In this document: piece after piece, positions 52,509 through 61,137 of the stretch
How positions within the stretch are numbered: the first letter of the stretch is position 1
Layout of the letters: every line of letters begins with the position of its first letter
Source: Flavisolibacter tropicus
GTDB lineage: Bacteria > Bacteroidota > Bacteroidia > Chitinophagales > Chitinophagaceae
Direction: 5' to 3'
Length of the DNA stretch: 64,000 bases
NCBI RefSeq assembly: GCF_001644645.1
Contig: NZ_CP011390.1
Span: 5,349,501-5,413,500, forward strand
Translations under genes and position numbers: made by a program
Notes under the pieces: generated by a model
What the model saw: the letters and a program-made list of their open reading frames with translations, nothing else
Database searches by the model: none
Told to the model about the DNA's origin: nothing

Positions 52509-53117
52509 ATGCGAAAAGGCTATTCAAGGAGACTGTTTTACCCTACGTTATTATTCTTGTTTTCTTCACTTGTAGTTGGGCAGTCTTATGGGCAAACATC
52601 ACTTCAGAAAAAGCAGGCTCAAACAATTATTTCCCATTTAAAAAGCGGTGATGGCAATTATGAATACCGGGTAGGGGCCAGGGATACACTAATGGATTTA
52701 AATGGAGACGGTTATAAAGACCTCTTAATTGAGTACTATGCCGACTCTGGAACAGGCCTGAAAAATAGGGTTACTGTTTATTTATACGACAACATAAAGA
52801 AAAAGTTTAAGCCATGCGAACAGTTAAGCTCCTTAGCTAATCCTACTTTTTACTTTGACAAAAAAATAGTTGTAGGATACTATGTAGGAAATGGTGGCGG
52901 TGATGCTACCAAACTAAAATGGAAGGGGCACCGGTTAGACACCTTAGAACATATTGATATTGACATTACCATCCCTGACAAAGTGGCCATTTACACGTTA
53001 ACCTCAACCAACTACCAAACTAAAAAGACGTCGGTTAAAACCTTGCAAGTTATGGCCCTACCTAAAGAGTACAACTATTGGTCTTATCAGCCACTAATCA
53101 AGTTAGAAACCCCTTAA
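52509..53117 (+). CDS. secreted protein of unknown function with a VCBS/FG-GAP-like calcium motif
   Basis: 202 residues with a signal peptide (ending SYGQ near residue 29). DLNGDGYKDLLIEYY at about 63-77 has the DxNxDGxxD pattern of FG-GAP/VCBS or dockerin-type calcium-binding loops. The rest is beta-rich with aromatic strands. No family name can be given. It starts 72 bases after the YkgJ-like gene in the same direction, and the intervening DNA contains AAATTCCAAA-type words, so a shared transcript is possible but unproven. Confidence 0.6.
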   Translation: MRKGYSRRLFYPTLLFLFSSLVVGQSYGQTSLQKKQAQTIISHLKSGDGNYEYRVGARDTLMDLNGDGYKDLLIEYYADSGTGLKNRVTVYLYDNIKKKFKPCEQLSSLANPTFYFDKKIVVGYYVGNGGGDATKLKWKGHRLDTLEHIDIDITIPDKVAIYTLTSTNYQTKKTSVKTLQVMALPKEYNYWSYQPLIKLETP

Positions 53118-53140
53118 CGTGATCTTAAATAAGGACAGTA

Positions 53141-53203
53141 GATATTCCATATCTTGGAAAGAGTCTCCTTTTCTTGATGTATCACCCTAAGATATGGAAT
53201 ATC
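53141..53203. repeat. perfect 15-bp inverted repeat between convergent genes
   Basis: Arm GATATTCCATATCTT (53141-53155) and its exact complement (53189-53203) with a 33-base loop. It lies between the ends of the secreted protein gene and yraN, consistent with a two-way transcription stop, although T tracts are lacking. Confidence 0.75.
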
Positions 53204-53249
53204 TGGTCGTTGCTTCTTCAAACCTCAAATTCCAAATTTCAAATCTTTT

Positions 53250-53606
53250 CTACAGATACACATCCTCAATCAAGAAATAATCCGGCTTTTGATTCCGGTA
53301 TTGATTAATAGCTAAGATATCGTACTGCACATGGCGGTAATGGGGATGTTGGTGCAGGAATTCATTGGCGGCATTAAGCAGGTACTGGAACTTCTTTTTA
53401 GTAACGGCTTCCTCGGGGTGGCCATAGATTTTAGAGGATCGCATCTTCACTTCTATAAAATGCAGCTTATCTTCTTTCAGGGCAATGATATCAATCTCGT
53501 AGTGGGAAAAGCGCCAGTTGCGGTGCAGTAAGGTATAGCCTCTTTCACTAAAATAAGCATCTGCCAGATCTTCTCCCGTTTTACCAAGGGTATTGTGTAA
53601 CGCCAT
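53250..53606 (-). CDS. yraN: YraN-family (UPF0102) nuclease-like protein
   Basis: 118 residues, the normal length. It begins MALHNTLGKTGEDLADAYFSERGYTLLHRNWR. The nuclease-fold core has EIDIIALKEDKLHFIEVKMRS, with the Asp and the E-V-K triad of restriction-endonuclease-like enzymes. The family is widespread and related to Holliday-junction resolvases; its cellular role is unclear. It is divergent from manA with only 41 bases between the starts, so the two promoters must overlap. Confidence 0.88.
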   Translation of the reverse strand: MALHNTLGKTGEDLADAYFSERGYTLLHRNWRFSHYEIDIIALKEDKLHFIEVKMRSSKIYGHPEEAVTKKKFQYLLNAANEFLHQHPHYRHVQYDILAINQYRNQKPDYFLIEDVYL

Positions 53607-53647
53607 GCGTTATCTTTAGCCCCAATTTAAATCAATCCAAATTAACC

Positions 53648-54868
53648 GTGCAACGAATCTTTAAGCTGGAAGGAAAAGTGCAGCAATATGCCTGGGGTGG
53701 TTATGACTACCTGCCACAACTATTAAATCAGGAAAATAACGAAGCGAAACCCTTTGCTGAATACTGGCTGGGGGCGCATCCCAATCATCCGAGCAAGGTG
53801 CTTGTTAGTACGCCTACTGAGGCGGTGGGTGTTACAACTGAAAACCTGGATGCCTTTATACAACAGGATGCTACTAATGTACTAGGTGTGCCAGTTGAAG
53901 AGCGTTTCCATGCATTGCCCTATTTATTAAAAGTGCTGGATGTGCGCCAGATGCTTTCCATACAAGTACATCCTTCGAAAGTAGAAGCCGAAAAAGGATT
54001 TCTGCTGGAGAACGAGGCTGATATACCTGTTACCGCCTCTAACCGCAATTATAAAGACGATAATCATAAACCGGAGCTGATGGTAGCCTTGGGCTCCTTT
54101 TGGCTGCTACATGGGTTTAAACCGGAGGCAGAATTAAAACAAGTCATTGATCGTACGCCCGAATTGCAGTCGCTGGCGCCTGTATTTGAAAAAGAGGGAT
54201 ATAAAGGGCTTTATGAAAAAGTAATGACCCTGCCCCAAGTAGAAGTAAATGCCCGGCTGGAGCCTTTGGCCAAGCGGGTAGTACCGTTGTACGAAGCCGG
54301 AAAACTGGCTAAGTCGTCTGAAGATTTTTGGGCAGCAAGAGCTATCCAATCGTTTTGCAAAGACGGCCAGTACGACCGCGGAATTTTTTCCGTTTATTTT
54401 TTTAACCTGCTGAACCTGCAAAAAGGGGAGGGGATCTTTCAACCCGCCGGTATGCCACATGCTTACCTGGAGGGACAAAACGTAGAGATCATGGCCAATT
54501 CAGATAATGTATTAAGAGCAGGACTGACCGATAAATACATAGATGTGCCTGAACTATTGAAGCATACTGAATTTGTTGGTACTGTTCCGCAGATCATAAA
54601 AGCTTCAGGATCAGAAACCTTTTACGAGGCGCCGGTTCCGGAGTTTGGCATTTACCAGTACGAGGTGGAAGCCGGGTATTTAAAAACGCTATTGACTGAC
54701 AGTGCTGAAATCTTCCTATGCCTGGAAGGGGAAGTGAGTTTGACAGCTGCGGGGGCTTCTCTATCCATTCGTAAAGGGGAGGCTGCATTTGTTTGTGCGC
54801 AGACAGAAGTGGAACTGCAGTCTGGTGCTGGCGGAAAGGTTTACCGGGCTACTGCAGGATGTGTATAA
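53648..54868 (+). CDS. manA: mannose-6-phosphate isomerase, class I
   Basis: 406 residues, starting with GTG at 53648. The enzyme interconverts mannose-6-phosphate and fructose-6-phosphate in the cytoplasm, linking glycolysis to GDP-mannose and cell-surface sugars. Family motifs present: YAWGGYDYLPQLL near the start, AEYWLGAHPNHPS, the metal-binding LSIQVHPSK and HKPELMVAL, and PAGMPHAYLEG. The cupin-like C-terminal region with FLCLEGEVSL is complete. It is adjacent to the DUF6580 gene downstream in the same direction. Confidence 0.93.
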   Translation: MQRIFKLEGKVQQYAWGGYDYLPQLLNQENNEAKPFAEYWLGAHPNHPSKVLVSTPTEAVGVTTENLDAFIQQDATNVLGVPVEERFHALPYLLKVLDVRQMLSIQVHPSKVEAEKGFLLENEADIPVTASNRNYKDDNHKPELMVALGSFWLLHGFKPEAELKQVIDRTPELQSLAPVFEKEGYKGLYEKVMTLPQVEVNARLEPLAKRVVPLYEAGKLAKSSEDFWAARAIQSFCKDGQYDRGIFSVYFFNLLNLQKGEGIFQPAGMPHAYLEGQNVEIMANSDNVLRAGLTDKYIDVPELLKHTEFVGTVPQIIKASGSETFYEAPVPEFGIYQYEVEAGYLKTLLTDSAEIFLCLEGEVSLTAAGASLSIRKGEAAFVCAQTEVELQSGAGGKVYRATAGCV

Positions 54869-54937
54869 CCCTGTAGAAAATTTGCCGTGTACATAAGCTT
54901 TCTTCCATTATTTTTGTCGCTGTTTAAAAGAACATAC

Positions 54938-55489
54938 ATGAAATTTAATAAATCGCTCTGGGTTGCTATTGGCTTGTTGATCATTGTAGGATCTGTATCA
55001 CGTTTGTTTGGCTTTGCGCCACAGATTGCTATGGCCATTTTTGGTGGAGCTATGATAAAGGATAAAAAGTTGGCTTTTGTAGTGCCAATGATCTCTATGC
55101 TGCTTTCTGATGTATTGATGGAAGTATTGTTTGTTAATGGCTATTTCCCTTACAGCGGTTTTTATTCAGGTCAGGTTACCAACTATGTATTGTTGGCTTC
55201 TTTAACCTTGTTTGGTTTTATGGTGAAAAGCTGGAATGTAGCACGTATTGCTACAGCTGCAGTAGCTGCACCTACTACCTACTTCCTGATCAGCAATTTT
55301 ATTGTTTGGGCAAACGGTGGTGGCTATAGCCGTCCTAAAAACTTTGGTGGTTTGATGATGTGCTATACAGACGCATTGCCTTTTTACCGTAGCTATTTAA
55401 TTAGCACATTAGTATTCTCTGTTATTTTCTTTGGAGGCTACTACTTAGTACAACGTTTTGTATTGAATCGAAATACACAAATCGCTTAA
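54938..55489 (+). CDS. DUF6580-like polytopic membrane protein
   Basis: 183 residues from the ATG at 54938. The frame is open to 54887, but MKFNKSLWVAIGLLIIVGSVSRL is the natural start. Five or six membrane helices are predicted by eye, with GFAPQIAMAIFGGAMIKDKKLAFVVPMISMLLSDVLMEV as the most conserved-looking part. This resembles the DUF6580 family of putative transport or energy-coupling-type membrane components. The substrate is unknown. It is followed by a strong terminator. Confidence 0.78.
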   Translation: MKFNKSLWVAIGLLIIVGSVSRLFGFAPQIAMAIFGGAMIKDKKLAFVVPMISMLLSDVLMEVLFVNGYFPYSGFYSGQVTNYVLLASLTLFGFMVKSWNVARIATAAVAAPTTYFLISNFIVWANGGGYSRPKNFGGLMMCYTDALPFYRSYLISTLVFSVIFFGGYYLVQRFVLNRNTQIA

Positions 55490-55494
55490 AACAG

Positions 55495-55523
55495 AAGCCC
55501 CGCAAAATGCGGGGCTTTTTTAT
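55495..55523 (+). terminator. intrinsic terminator of the DUF6580 gene
   Basis: A 9-bp perfect stem (55495-55503 with 55509-55517), five-base loop, then a T run. It lies six bases after the stop codon. Confidence 0.88.
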
Positions 55524-55553
55524 TTCCCGTTGTGAGCGCTTCGCGCTAAATTG

Positions 55554-55763
55554 TTTCACGCAGAAACGCGGAGAGCGCGGAGATGAGGGTTTCGCACAGA
55601 GGAAAGGAGAAAAAGAGTTTCACGCAAAGGCGCAAAGATTAAAAGACGCTAAGAAGTGGCGGGATATAAAAGAAAAGCACTCCTACATCGGAGTGCTTTT
55701 TTATTTGAGCTTTTCTTATTCTTTAAGTTACTTTCTCGGCGTCTCTGCGCCTCTGCGTGAAAT
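55554..55763. repeat. cluster of TTTCACGCA-type periodic repeats
   Basis: Two forward copies (55554-55583 and 55617-55656) and one inverted copy (about 55730-55763) of a word pattern TTTCACGCA(G/A)AGGCGC(A/G)GAG. The type is common in intergenic DNA of many bacteria and gives spurious AKAQRRKD-like peptides. The inverted copy allows a long fold-back. Confidence 0.75.
55673..55703. terminator. two-way terminator hairpin
   Basis: A perfect 11-bp stem (55673-55683 with 55690-55700), six-base loop, with T or A tracts at both ends. It lies within the repeat cluster between the DUF6580 and Dph6-like genes, which converge. Confidence 0.7.
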
Positions 55764-55826
55764 CCTTGTTCATTATTCTCTTCCCTGTCAACTGCCAACC
55801 ATCATCTGTCATCTTCTCTTCTCCCT

Positions 55827-55860
55827 AATCCCTAAATCTCCCCAAATCCCGGTTCAGACA
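55827..55860 (-). repeat. dispersed 34-base repeat, copy 2, overlapping a gene end
   Basis: Differs from 48481-48514 at two positions. It contains the last nine codons and the stop of the Dph6-like gene, so part of that protein's C-terminus is repeat-encoded. Confidence 0.75.
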
Positions 55861-56503
55861 ATTTCAGCGTCGTAAACCAGTAGTTGCTATGCTGAACAGG
55901 GTTAGATGTGGTAACTTTTAATGGATGATTAAACAAAGGGCAGTTTTTGACCAGTGTATGATACTCGCCATTCTCGCCACAAGCATCTACACCTAATGCT
56001 TCCAGTTCTGCAATCATATCTGTTGTTAATGTTCTGCCTAAGAAGGAAGGACCCATTACTTCGTTGCAGCTAACAATAATGGTTTCCAGTCCCCATTGCA
56101 GCATTTCCAATACCAATTCTTTCCGGTTGCGGTGCCAGATAGGAAGAACGGCTGTTAAGCCGGCATTATTACAGACTTTCTCTTCCCACTCTTTGTGCGC
56201 ATCCAGGTCAATATCGCCAAAGATGGCGTGAGTAAGTGCATGCTGCTGCTTTAGTTGTGAAAGCGCATTGGTAAAATGCTGTTCATACTCCTGCCAGGAG
56301 GCGGCGATCATGTGAATAGGCAAGCCCATGGCCGCTGCCTGTGCCTGCAGAATAGAAGAGGGGATGCCGTGTGAACGGGAGATCTGGCCTGCTTCATTTA
56401 ATACATTCAATAATACTTTTGGCTGCAGGCCTTGCTGCATGGCCTGGTGTGCAGCAAAACAGCTGTCTTTACCACCACTCCATGATACTAATGCGGTTTG
56501 CAT
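55832..56503 (-). CDS. Dph6-like ATP pyrophosphatase (diphthine-ammonia ligase family)
   Basis: 223 residues. The PP-loop motif SGGKDS is at 9-14, with later IFGDIDLDAHKEWEEKVCNNAGL and the C-terminal signature ACGENGEYHTLV. The family activates a substrate carbonyl with ATP and transfers ammonia, as in the last step of diphthamide synthesis. Bacteria lack diphthamide, so here the substrate is something else; bacterial members are simply called Dph6-related ATP pyrophosphatases. It starts two bases after the rnhA stop on the same strand, so they form an operon. Its last residues (LSEPGFGEI) come from a dispersed repeat. Confidence 0.87.
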   Translation of the reverse strand: MQTALVSWSGGKDSCFAAHQAMQQGLQPKVLLNVLNEAGQISRSHGIPSSILQAQAAAMGLPIHMIAASWQEYEQHFTNALSQLKQQHALTHAIFGDIDLDAHKEWEEKVCNNAGLTAVLPIWHRNRKELVLEMLQWGLETIIVSCNEVMGPSFLGRTLTTDMIAELEALGVDACGENGEYHTLVKNCPLFNHPLKVTTSNPVQHSNYWFTTLKLSEPGFGEI

Positions 56504-56505
56504 AT

Positions 56506-56979
56506 TTATAAGGATTTCATTTCAGCTTCATACACATCGTCTACCGCCAGGTTCTTACCATCGGCAGCAGCCGTTGCCAGTTCATCGCAGCGATTATTAT
56601 ACGGATTATCGGCATGGCCTTTTACCCATACAAATTGGATGTTGTGTTCTTTGGCCAGGTGATGGTATTGCAGCCAGAGGTCTTTATTCTTTTTGCCGCC
56701 AGCAAAGTTGGTGGCGATCCATTTCTTCAGCCACCCTTCTTTAATGGCTTTTACAATGTATTGGCTATCGGAATAAATGGTAATGTTCAGTCCTGGCTTT
56801 TTCAAGGCTTTCAGACCTTCAATCACCGCCAATAGCTCCATGCGGTTGTTAGTGGTCATGCGAAAACCACCAGAAAGCTCCATGCGTTTGTTCTGATACA
56901 TGAGAATGGTTCCAAACCCACCACGGCCTGGGTTACCGCGGGCCGCCCCGTCTGTATACATAATAATAGATGCACTCAT
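56506..56979 (-). CDS. rnhA: ribonuclease HI
   Basis: 157 residues. It cleaves the RNA strand of RNA:DNA hybrids. The four catalytic acidic residues are in place: Asp10 (MYTDGAARGNPG), Glu48 (NNRMELLAV), Asp71 (IYSDSQYIV) and Asp132 (NNRCDELA), plus the loop histidine in VKGHADNPYN. The basic handle region EGWLKKWIATNFAGGKKNKDLW is also present. It is the first gene of a pair with the Dph6-like gene. The upstream gap is filled with AT-rich repeat words. Confidence 0.95.
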   Translation of the reverse strand: MSASIIMYTDGAARGNPGRGGFGTILMYQNKRMELSGGFRMTTNNRMELLAVIEGLKALKKPGLNITIYSDSQYIVKAIKEGWLKKWIATNFAGGKKNKDLWLQYHHLAKEHNIQFVWVKGHADNPYNNRCDELATAAADGKNLAVDDVYEAEMKSL

Positions 56980-57253
56980 AAATAGGGTGCAAAACTATTG
57001 GAATTTGGAATTTGAAATTTGATATTTGGAATTTGAGATTAGGTCTTAAACTCTTCCCTTCGTATTTCGATATTTACTTTTCGGATTTTCCAATATAAGA
57101 CTGCTAAATGACTACAAAAGTTTGCAAGCTCAGACACCGGTCTCAGACAGTTTGCAAACTTTTGAAGTTGATATCTGATATCAATTTCAACTTGATAGAA
57201 TGACTACTTGCACATTCAAATCTCAAATTTCAAACTTCAAATCTCAAATCCCC
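56980..57253. repeat. intergenic region with nested inverted repeats
   Basis: GAATTTGGAATTTGAAATTTGA-type words (57001-57040) face TTCAAATCTCAAATTTCAAAC-type words (57214-57250) as an outer inverted pair. Inside lies a perfect 12-bp pair AAAAGTTTGCAA (57116-57127) with its complement (57152-57163), and GATATCTGATATC-type short palindromes near 57169-57185. There is no gene. Confidence 0.65.
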
Positions 57254-58873
57254 TCATACTTGGAACACTCCCACTTTCAGGTCTGGTATCTCAGGGTTTT
57301 GATTAGCTGCGTGTAAGCCTTCAGAGATCACCTTTCTTGTATCTATAGGATCAATAATGGCATCTACCCAAAGGTGAGATGCTGCATAGTACGGCGTGGT
57401 TTGTTTTTCGTACTTGCTCTTGATCTTATTCAACAAGTTGCTTTCATCTTCAGGCGATACTTCTTTGCCCTTCGACTTCATGGCGGCTACCTGTATTTGC
57501 AATAAGGTCTTGGCGGCTTGTTCGCCACCCATTACAGCGATCTTAGCAGTAGGCCATGCATAAATAAAGCGCGGGTCATAGGCCTTGCCACACATGGCAT
57601 AGTTGCCCGCACCATAAGAGTTGCCTATTACAATGGTGATCTTGGGAACAACCGAGTTGGCCACAGCATTTACCAGTTTAGCACCATCTTTAATAATACC
57701 AGCGTGTTCACTACGGCTACCTACCATAAAGCCGGTAACGTCTTGCAGAAACACTAACGGTATTTTCTTTTGATTACAGTTTAAGATAAAGCGGGCGGCT
57801 TTGTCGGCGCTATCGTTGTAGATCACGCCACCCATTTGCATTTCACCTTTCTTATTCTTTACGATCTTGCGTTGGTTGGCCACTATACCTACGGCCCAAC
57901 CATCTATACGCGCATAGCCGCAAACGATAGTCTTGCCATAATCCTTTTTAAACTCATCGAACTCGGAGTTGTCAACCAGGCGCTCGATCAACTCCACCAT
58001 GTCGTATGGCTTGCCACTATCTGAAACAATGGTATATAGATCTTCTGAAGCTTTAGCTGGTGCTTTGGGTTCTGCACGATCAAAGCCTGCCTTTTCTTTA
58101 TGGCCTAGTTTATCAATGATCTTCTTTACCTGGTCCAGGCATTCTTCTTCTGTATTGAACTTATAATCGGCAATGCCTGATATTTCGGTGTGTGTTACGG
58201 CACCACCTAAGGTTTCAATATCGATGTCTTCACCCACAGCTGCTTTTACCAGGTAGGGGCCAGCCAGGAAAATAGAGCCAGCGCCTTCTACCATCAAGGT
58301 TTCATCGCTCATGATAGGTAGGTAGGCGCCACCAGCCACACAGGCACCCATAACCGCAGCAATCTGTGTGATGCCTTGCGCGCTCATACGGGCATTGTTA
58401 TAAAAGATGCGTCCAAAATGTTCTTTGTCGGGGAAGATCTCATCCTGCATGGGCAGAAATACACCAGCGCTATCTACCAGGTAGATAATAGGCAAATGGT
58501 TCTGCATGGCAATCTCCTGCAAGCGTAAATTCTTCTTTCCTGTAATGGGAAACCAGGCACCTGCTTTTACGGTTTGATCATTGGCTACAATCACACACTG
58601 ACGGCCACTCACATAGCCTGTACCTGCTACCGTTCCCCCAGCCGGACAGCCACCTTGTTCTTCATACATTTCCCAACCAGCAAAGGCGCCGATCTCAACA
58701 AACGGCGTGTTTTTATCAATGAGGTAATCAATACGCTCACGGGCAGTAAGCTTGCCTTTTTCTTTTTGCTTGGCAATGGCTTTCTTGCCACCACCTTCAT
58801 ATATTTTGTGGAGATAAGTATTTGTCTTTTCAACAAGGGCTTTTAAACCAGTGCTTTGAACCTGTGTTTCCAT
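57254..58873 (-). CDS. acyl-CoA carboxylase beta (carboxyltransferase) subunit, methylcrotonyl-CoA type
   Basis: 539 residues. It transfers carboxyl from carboxybiotin to an acyl-CoA. N-terminal LTARERIDYLID and the crotonase-fold halves with GGTVAGTGYVSGR, VVMG-like AAVMGACVAGGAYLPIMSDE, SIFLAGPYLVKAAVGE and a later VIGNSYGAGNYAMCG are all present. The segment IFPDKEHFGRIFYNNA is closer to methylcrotonyl-CoA carboxylase (leucine breakdown) than to propionyl-CoA carboxylase. No biotin-carboxylase subunit gene is in the window, so its partner is encoded elsewhere. Confidence 0.88.
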   Translation of the reverse strand: METQVQSTGLKALVEKTNTYLHKIYEGGGKKAIAKQKEKGKLTARERIDYLIDKNTPFVEIGAFAGWEMYEEQGGCPAGGTVAGTGYVSGRQCVIVANDQTVKAGAWFPITGKKNLRLQEIAMQNHLPIIYLVDSAGVFLPMQDEIFPDKEHFGRIFYNNARMSAQGITQIAAVMGACVAGGAYLPIMSDETLMVEGAGSIFLAGPYLVKAAVGEDIDIETLGGAVTHTEISGIADYKFNTEEECLDQVKKIIDKLGHKEKAGFDRAEPKAPAKASEDLYTIVSDSGKPYDMVELIERLVDNSEFDEFKKDYGKTIVCGYARIDGWAVGIVANQRKIVKNKKGEMQMGGVIYNDSADKAARFILNCNQKKIPLVFLQDVTGFMVGSRSEHAGIIKDGAKLVNAVANSVVPKITIVIGNSYGAGNYAMCGKAYDPRFIYAWPTAKIAVMGGEQAAKTLLQIQVAAMKSKGKEVSPEDESNLLNKIKSKYEKQTTPYYAASHLWVDAIIDPIDTRKVISEGLHAANQNPEIPDLKVGVFQV

Positions 58874-58893
58874 AATATGCCATTAAGGGCAAA

Positions 58894-58930
58894 CAAATAT
58901 AGGAGGAAGGAGGATGCGCGCCATCAACCC
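58894..58930 (-). promoter_or_regulatory. probable Bacteroidota promoter of the carboxylase gene
   Basis: On the minus strand TATATTTG (58894-58901) fits the -7 consensus TAnnTTTG of Bacteroidota and lies 21 bases before the start codon. A TTGA word about 22 bases further upstream could be the -33 element, which is a weak match. Confidence 0.4.
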
Positions 58931-58984
58931 AAAAAATCTAATGTTTAACAGCGCAAAATGCCGCATCTTCCTTATTTTTAAAAA

Positions 58985-59575
58985 ATGTTTGCGAGCGAAA
59001 CCCTTACACCCTTAGCGCAACATGTAAAGAAGCAGACAAATGCAGAACACATGGCACTGGAAGACCTGATAGTGCCACAGATTCAGTCGGTACAGTCTGT
59101 TAATGATTATGCGCAGTTATTGTCTCTCTTTTATGGCTATAATAAGCCGGTAGAACAAGCCATTCATGCCATCATAGATGCTTCTGTATTGCCCGATATT
59201 GCTAAGCGGCATAAAGCCCATTTATTAGTAGATGATCTGAAAGCTTTAGGCTTTTCTCAAACTCCTAAACTTTGTGATAATATTCCATCCATACAATCTT
59301 TAGAAGAAGCTTTTGGCGCACTTTATGTGTTAGAGGGCTCCACCTTGGGGGGCAAGAGTATAACCCAATTGCTGTTGAAGACCAGGCTGGATCTACAACC
59401 CAGCCACTTGCGTTTTTTCAATGCATATGGAAAAGAAACAGGCCCTATGTGGATGGCATTTCTTTCTCAATTGAACACCTTTACCTCTGAGGCGCAACAA
59501 GCAATGATCATTGACGCCGCCAGGGAAACCTTTATAAAATTCAAGCAGTGGATACTACAAGTACGTCAGTCGTAA
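58985..59575 (+). CDS. biliverdin-producing heme oxygenase
   Basis: 196 residues, the usual size of bacterial heme oxygenases of the BphO/HmuO group. It opens heme to biliverdin, CO and iron with electrons from a reductase. The proximal heme ligand is expected at His22 (NAEHMALED). The distal helix has YVLEGSTLGGKSI, matching the conserved glycine-rich kink. Its last 28 bases overlap the start of the bacteriophytochrome gene, so the two are translated together and the product biliverdin is the chromophore of the next protein. Confidence 0.9.
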   Translation: MFASETLTPLAQHVKKQTNAEHMALEDLIVPQIQSVQSVNDYAQLLSLFYGYNKPVEQAIHAIIDASVLPDIAKRHKAHLLVDDLKALGFSQTPKLCDNIPSIQSLEEAFGALYVLEGSTLGGKSITQLLLKTRLDLQPSHLRFFNAYGKETGPMWMAFLSQLNTFTSEAQQAMIIDAARETFIKFKQWILQVRQS

Positions 59576-61077
59576 TAAAAAGAAACGAAGCCGAGGTTTG
59601 TGGCCGTGTACCCTTACACCAAACCAACCAGATACAACCACACGGAGCGGTGCTGGTGGTAAAGACAGTTGATTGTACCATTCTGCAAGCCAGCGAAAAT
59701 ATTGAGACGTTTTTAGGAGCGCCCGCTACAAATGTGGTGGATACTCTTTTGTCCAATTATATTCCTGCCAATCAGTTTACTGCCTTACAAGTGCGGTTAA
59801 AGAGTGCTGCTATCGATAAAGTTCCCTTGGTGTTGACCAGTAACGGTGCTGACATATTAGCCCTGTTGCAAACGCAGGAACCTTATTTTATTATGGAACT
59901 AGAGCGATTGGATAAAGGCGTTGCACAGGACTCTTTTGTGGATATTTACCAGGAAGTGAAGTATGTTATGGCAGAGCTGGAGGGGGTAAAAACAACAGAT
60001 GATACGTGTAAGATTGTAGCCCGTGAATTAAAGCGGATTTCTGGCTTTGATAAGATCATGATCTATCGCTTTGATGAAGAATGGAATGGGGAAGTGATAG
60101 CAGAGGAAAAAGAAGAGGGGATGGAGGCCTACCTTGGATTGAAATTTCCAGCCTCCGACGTACCTAAGCAGGCGCGTGAACTTTATCGTAAAACGCCCTA
60201 TCGCTTAATTCCAAATGTAAATTACCAGCCAGAGAAGCTATACCCGGTTATTAATCCGCTGACACAAGGATTTACCGACTTAACCAATTGTAACCTGCGT
60301 AGTGTGGCTGCGGTGCATTTAGAATACTTGCGAAATATGAAGGTGTCAGCATCCATGTCTACCCGGATATTGAAAGATGGACAGCTATGGGGCTTGATTG
60401 CTTGTCACCATCGGGAGCCAAAATATTTGTCGTACCAGGTTTGTTCTTTATTTGAGATGCTATCATCTGTTGTAACCAATAAGATAATGGCTGTTCAATA
60501 CCGCGATGCTTATCATTATAAGACCGATCTGCAATTCCGGTTAAGCAAGATCATGGAAGCCGTATATCGTAAAAATGACCTTATAGGCGGACTAATAGAC
60601 CAGCAAAAAGAGTTGTTAGATCTTCTTGGTGCAGATGGATTGGTTATTAATACAAGCAAGCAAACTGAGTCTTTTGGTACTACACCCGACCGCATGGAAG
60701 TTGAGGAGCTGGTATATTGGTTACAAAGTCAATCCATAAACAAGCTCTATCACCAGTCCAGGCTTACGGGCGTATTTGAAAATGCAAGTGCTTATGCCAA
60801 AACTTGCAGTGGTTTATTGGCCTTGCCCATACAAGCAGAAAAAGGGTTTTATATACTGGTTTTTCGTTCAGAGGCTGTGCAAAAGATCAATTGGGGCGGC
60901 AATCCCAACGAGGCTGTTCAGTTTGAAAAGGACAAAAAGAACTATCACCCACGCAATTCCTTTAAGCTCTGGCAGGAAACCGTATTTAATAAAGCTAATC
61001 CATGGAGTGAGGAGCAGTTGCTGATTGCAGAACAATTGCGGAATTTTGTCGTTGAATATCTGCTAAACACTGTTTAA
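59548..61077 (+). CDS. bacteriophytochrome photosensory core (PAS-GAF-PHY) without kinase
   Basis: 509 residues. The chromophore-binding Cys18 is in EVCGRVPLHQ, followed by QIQPHGAVLVV (PAS). The GAF domain has the phytochrome motif FPASDVPKQARELY (Asp204) and the two chromophore histidines in AAVHLEYLRNM (His257) and ACHHREP (287-288). The PHY domain keeps the tongue motif PRNSF and ends at residue 509 with no histidine kinase or GGDEF domain. It should bind biliverdin and switch between red and far-red states. The missing output must be supplied in trans, probably by the CheB/CheR protein just downstream. Confidence 0.92.
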   Translation: MDTTSTSVVIKRNEAEVCGRVPLHQTNQIQPHGAVLVVKTVDCTILQASENIETFLGAPATNVVDTLLSNYIPANQFTALQVRLKSAAIDKVPLVLTSNGADILALLQTQEPYFIMELERLDKGVAQDSFVDIYQEVKYVMAELEGVKTTDDTCKIVARELKRISGFDKIMIYRFDEEWNGEVIAEEKEEGMEAYLGLKFPASDVPKQARELYRKTPYRLIPNVNYQPEKLYPVINPLTQGFTDLTNCNLRSVAAVHLEYLRNMKVSASMSTRILKDGQLWGLIACHHREPKYLSYQVCSLFEMLSSVVTNKIMAVQYRDAYHYKTDLQFRLSKIMEAVYRKNDLIGGLIDQQKELLDLLGADGLVINTSKQTESFGTTPDRMEVEELVYWLQSQSINKLYHQSRLTGVFENASAYAKTCSGLLALPIQAEKGFYILVFRSEAVQKINWGGNPNEAVQFEKDKKNYHPRNSFKLWQETVFNKANPWSEEQLLIAEQLRNFVVEYLLNTV

Positions 61078-61137
61078 CAATTGTAAAAAGGAGAATTTAC
61101 TAATTTCGACTATATACCCTTAATCCTGTAGTAAATT

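Noticed and set aside
52433..52651. Open frame of 72 codons after the YkgJ-like gene
   Set aside because: It is out of frame with, and largely covered by, the secreted protein gene at 52509, which has a proper signal peptide; its start lies in repeat words.
55507..55875. Open frame of 122 codons
   Set aside because: It runs through a terminator, periodic repeats and the end of the Dph6-like gene; the AKAQR-type peptide is a known artefact of TTTCACGCA repeats.
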